Shown one piece after another: positions 61,504 to 64,000 of a DNA stretch of 64,000 nucleotides (positions are counted from its first letter, which is position 1; every line of letters starts with the position of its first letter). The stretch comes from an uncultured Prevotella sp. (GTDB taxonomy: Bacteria; Bacteroidota; Bacteroidia; Bacteroidales; Bacteroidaceae): contig ONYL01000001.1 in assembly GCA_900322035.1 (NCBI GenBank), forward strand, positions 62,001 through 126,000. The letters run 5' to 3'. Below the pieces are notes generated by a model. That model ran no database searches. It saw only the letters and a program-made list of their open reading frames with translations, and was not told where the DNA came from. A program made the position numbers and the translations under genes.

Positions 61504-63945
61504 ATGCAGCAAGAACACAGCACACACTGGGCTCAGCCCATACGTCTTTTCGCCATAGCCCTGTTGGCAGGCAGCCAGCTCCCCACTATGGCCAACATGG
61601 TCATCGACAATCCGTCGATGGCAGATTCATCAAGAGTTTATGATTTGGATGCCGTTTATGTAGTGGCGCAGCCCAAGGAGCAACTCCTCCTGCGCCGACA
61701 GTCGCTCAGCAGCTCTATGTTCTCCGGCAATGATCTGGTAAGTTACCACACCAACGACCTGCGGAGCATATCGTCTTACTGCCCCAATTTCGTCATGCCC
61801 TATTACGGCTCACGCTACACCTCCTCGATCTATGCACGCGGCATCGGTTCACGTGTCAATGCACCTGCCGTGGGTATCTACGTCGACGGCATTCCCGTAA
61901 TGAGCAAGAGCGCTTTCAACACGCACTTCTACGACGTGGAGCGCGTCGACGTGATGCGCGGCCCTCAAGGTACACTCTATGGAATGAACAGTGAAGGCGG
62001 TCTCGTAAGACTCTACACACGCAACCCGCTCCGCTACCAGGGCACCGACATCATGGCCGGGGCAGGCTCACATGGTTACCAGAACTACCAGATTTCACAT
62101 TACAGCCGACTCGGCAGCAACGCTGGTCTGATGGTAGGCGGCTTCTACAACGGGCAAAACGGATTTTTCCGCAATGTCACCACAGGCGCTCGCGCTGACA
62201 AAATCAAAGAGGCCGGAGGCCGCATGAAACTCGTCTGGTCACCAACCAACCGATGGAATATCGCCCTGCTCGGCGACTATCAGTATACCTGGCAAAACGG
62301 TTTCCCCTATGGCCAGCTTGATGTAGAATCAGGACATACAGCCTCCCCAGCTTCCAACCATCAAGGATTCTACCGCCGCAACGTTGTCAACACGGGACTG
62401 AACATCGGTTTCCGCGGAAACTGGTTCGACTTCTACTCAGTCTCTTCCTACCAGTACCTGAAAGACTACATGCGTATGGACATCGACTATAAGCCTGCCG
62501 ACTTCATGTATATGGAGGAGCGTCAGTTCCAGAATGCTTTCACGCAGGAACTCTCTCTGAAAAGCAATCGCACTGGATTCTGGCACTGGACCCTTGGCGG
62601 ATTTTTCTCCGCTCAGTGGCTGAAAACCAATGCTCCGGTCTATATGGAGCAGGAGATGGACCGCTTCTTAGGCGGAAACATCCAAACAGCCATGTACAAT
62701 GCCATGGTCAACGCCATGGCCCAGAAGATGATGCAGCGCGGACTCCCCCAGGAGCAAGCCATGGCCGCGGCCAAAGCTGCTATCGAAAAAGCTGGCGGCG
62801 TACAGGTGAATTCAGACTTGCAGACCATACCCGGCCTTTTCCGCACTCCCGTTTACAACCTTGCTTTCTACCATGAATCTTCATTTGACATCACCGATCG
62901 TCTGACTGCTACTCTCGGACTCCGCTACGACTACAGCCACGTATCACTCGACTATGCTACATCGGCCCGCATGGTGACCACCGTGAACGTCATGGGAATG
63001 CCTGCCGTACAGAATCTCACAGCCCTTCTTGCCGACAAGCGTCACAACGACTTCAATCAGCTTCTGCCTAAGCTCAGCCTCAACTACCGTTTCGACAACC
63101 AAGGCAGCAATGTCTACGCCACAGTGAGCAAAGGCTACCGGGCAGGAGGTTACAACATCCAGATGTTCTCCGACATTCTTTCCACGATGCTGCAAAAGAA
63201 CAGCGCGCAACGCGGCGACTACAACGTGCCCGTGGGACAGACAGAACTGGACAATATCGCCAACACAGTGAGCTACAAGCCTGAGACAAGCTGGAACTAT
63301 GAGGCTGGTGTTCACCTCAACCTCTTCGACAACAGTGTTCACTTTGACCTCGCTGGATTTTATATGCAGGTACGCAACCAGCAGATCTCTCAAATGGCCG
63401 GCAATTACGGCTTCGGCCGCATGATGACCAATGCAGGCAAGAGCTACAGCTGCGGTGTTGAGGCCACACTTCGTGGCAACGCTTTCGACAACCACCTGAG
63501 CTACATGGTCAGCTACGGCCTGACCCACGCTGCTTTCAAAGAATATACCGACAGCGTTCGTGCAGGCAGAAACCTGACTCAAGTGGACTATAAGGACAAA
63601 CGTATACCCTTCATTCCTCAGCACACCCTTGCAGCAGGTGCCGATTATCGCCTCGACTTTGCCGGTTGCTGCTTGAAGAGCCTTACCCTTGGTGTCAACT
63701 TCAATGGACAGGGCAAGACTTACTGGGACGAGGCCAACACCTTAAGCCAGAAGTTCTACGGTGTGCTTGGTGCTCACCTTGCAGCCGACCTCGGACGTGT
63801 GAACATCAACGTATGGGGACATAACCTGACACAGACCCGTTACAACACCTTTGCAGTGGAAAGCGCCGCAACCGGGCAAAGCCACTGGTTCGCCCAGCGC
63901 GGCAATCCCTTCCAGATGGGAGTAGATATCAGCCTGCACCTTTGA
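61504..63945 (+). CDS. TonB-dependent outer-membrane receptor
   Basis: 813 residues from ATG 61504, with a signal peptide (IRLFAIALLAGSQLPTMA). Then comes a TonB-box-like segment (DLDAVYVVAQPKEQ), the plug domain (SSIYARGIG, VGIYVDGIPVMSKSAFN, VERVDVMRGPQGTLYGMNSEGG) and a 22-strand-type barrel, ending in an aromatic-plus-Leu C-terminus (MGVDISLHL). There is no N-terminal carboxypeptidase-like domain and no SusD gene, so it is of the siderophore/haem type rather than the glycan type. Between about 385 and 435 is an unusual Ala/Met-rich helical insertion (AMVNAMAQKMMQRGL, AMAAAKAAIEKAGG). The substrate is unknown. Confidence 0.92.
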   Translation: MQQEHSTHWAQPIRLFAIALLAGSQLPTMANMVIDNPSMADSSRVYDLDAVYVVAQPKEQLLLRRQSLSSSMFSGNDLVSYHTNDLRSISSYCPNFVMPYYGSRYTSSIYARGIGSRVNAPAVGIYVDGIPVMSKSAFNTHFYDVERVDVMRGPQGTLYGMNSEGGLVRLYTRNPLRYQGTDIMAGAGSHGYQNYQISHYSRLGSNAGLMVGGFYNGQNGFFRNVTTGARADKIKEAGGRMKLVWSPTNRWNIALLGDYQYTWQNGFPYGQLDVESGHTASPASNHQGFYRRNVVNTGLNIGFRGNWFDFYSVSSYQYLKDYMRMDIDYKPADFMYMEERQFQNAFTQELSLKSNRTGFWHWTLGGFFSAQWLKTNAPVYMEQEMDRFLGGNIQTAMYNAMVNAMAQKMMQRGLPQEQAMAAAKAAIEKAGGVQVNSDLQTIPGLFRTPVYNLAFYHESSFDITDRLTATLGLRYDYSHVSLDYATSARMVTTVNVMGMPAVQNLTALLADKRHNDFNQLLPKLSLNYRFDNQGSNVYATVSKGYRAGGYNIQMFSDILSTMLQKNSAQRGDYNVPVGQTELDNIANTVSYKPETSWNYEAGVHLNLFDNSVHFDLAGFYMQVRNQQISQMAGNYGFGRMMTNAGKSYSCGVEATLRGNAFDNHLSYMVSYGLTHAAFKEYTDSVRAGRNLTQVDYKDKRIPFIPQHTLAAGADYRLDFAGCCLKSLTLGVNFNGQGKTYWDEANTLSQKFYGVLGAHLAADLGRVNINVWGHNLTQTRYNTFAVESAATGQSHWFAQRGNPFQMGVDISLHL

Positions 63946-63971
63946 TAGGAATTAACCACAAAGAAAACATA

Positions 63972-64000
63972 ATGATAATTGATGGATCAACAGCCCTTGG
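63972..64000 (+). CDS. Start of a gene cut by the window edge
   Basis: Nine codons, MIIDGSTAL, begin at an ATG 26 bp after the TonB receptor stop. The AT-rich spacing fits an operon partner of the receptor, but the sequence is too short for identification. Confidence 0.35.

Noticed and set aside
1..64000. CRISPR arrays, insertion sequences or integrative elements
   Set aside because: No direct-repeat arrays with spacers, transposase or integrase motifs were seen; the only repeats are the short GC-rich blocks.

Overview
This window looks like a chromosomal stretch from a Prevotella-like member of the Bacteroidales. The evidence is the protein set (DUF4494, DUF4296 beside lspA, IF-3 with a long charged tail, SrfB-like and tubulin-like proteins, a TonB receptor), the gene orders (ileS-dksA-like-lspA; ruvX-def-TPR-thrS-infC-rpmI-rplT), a tRNA gene without encoded CCA, and many upstream regions that fit the Bacteroidetes promoter form TTG-N19/20-TAnnTTTG. 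Most of the window is core genome. I see no CRISPR array, insertion sequence, integrase or prophage.

Layout. 1-3.2 kb (minus): the 5' end of nspC, tcdA, and an iron/cobalamin-type ABC permease with its binding lipoprotein. 3.4-4.7 kb (plus): a DUF4494 protein and the PLP-binding YggS. 4.8-7.6 kb (minus): anaerobic ribonucleotide reductase nrdD-nrdG. 8.2-16 kb (plus): ileS (type 2, altered HIGH motif), a cysteine-free DksA-like protein, lspA, a DUF4296 lipoprotein, a small protein and a C69 dipeptidase. 16.1-23 kb (minus): tkt-rpiB, prs and a secreted GH51-like protein that appears to lack its catalytic acids. 23.5-28.3 kb (plus): sppA, lpxK, thiL and tRNA-Phe. 28.4-39.3 kb (minus): an LTA-synthase-like sulfatase-fold protein with trmO, then the translation block infC/rpmI/rplT, thrS, an AlkZ-related protein, a TPR protein, def, ruvX and a SPOR lipoprotein. 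39.5-40.4 kb (plus): a YtxH/holin-type trio. 40.6-49.1 kb (plus): a six-gene membrane-linked cluster (VWA lipoprotein, four-helix membrane protein, tubulin-like GTPase, SrfB-like actin/Hsp70-fold ATPase, coiled-coil protein, zinc-ribbon membrane protein). 49-64 kb (plus): MATE exporter, GltD-like oxidoreductase, HU-family protein, ABC-F ATPase, M13 peptidase, metA, U32 peptidase, a zinc-ribbon membrane protein, a TonB-dependent receptor and the first codons of one more gene.

How the genes work together. tkt, rpiB and prs cover the non-oxidative pentose phosphate route to PRPP. nrdD/nrdG supply dNTPs without oxygen. ileS, thrS, infC, rplT, rpmI, def and tRNA-Phe serve translation. tcdA and trmO both act on t6A37 of tRNA. 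lspA, sppA, lpxK and the LTA-synthase-like protein serve the envelope.

The best candidate for a poorly described system is the 40.6-49.1 kb cluster, which places a tubulin-fold and an actin/Hsp70-fold nucleotidase beside a surface-type VWA lipoprotein and membrane partners. Other points of interest are the GIHH active-site motif of IleRS, Glu111 in MetA (predicting acetyl rather than succinyl transfer), the probable GH51 pseudoenzyme, and a family of GC-rich intergenic repeats with a 22-bp period.
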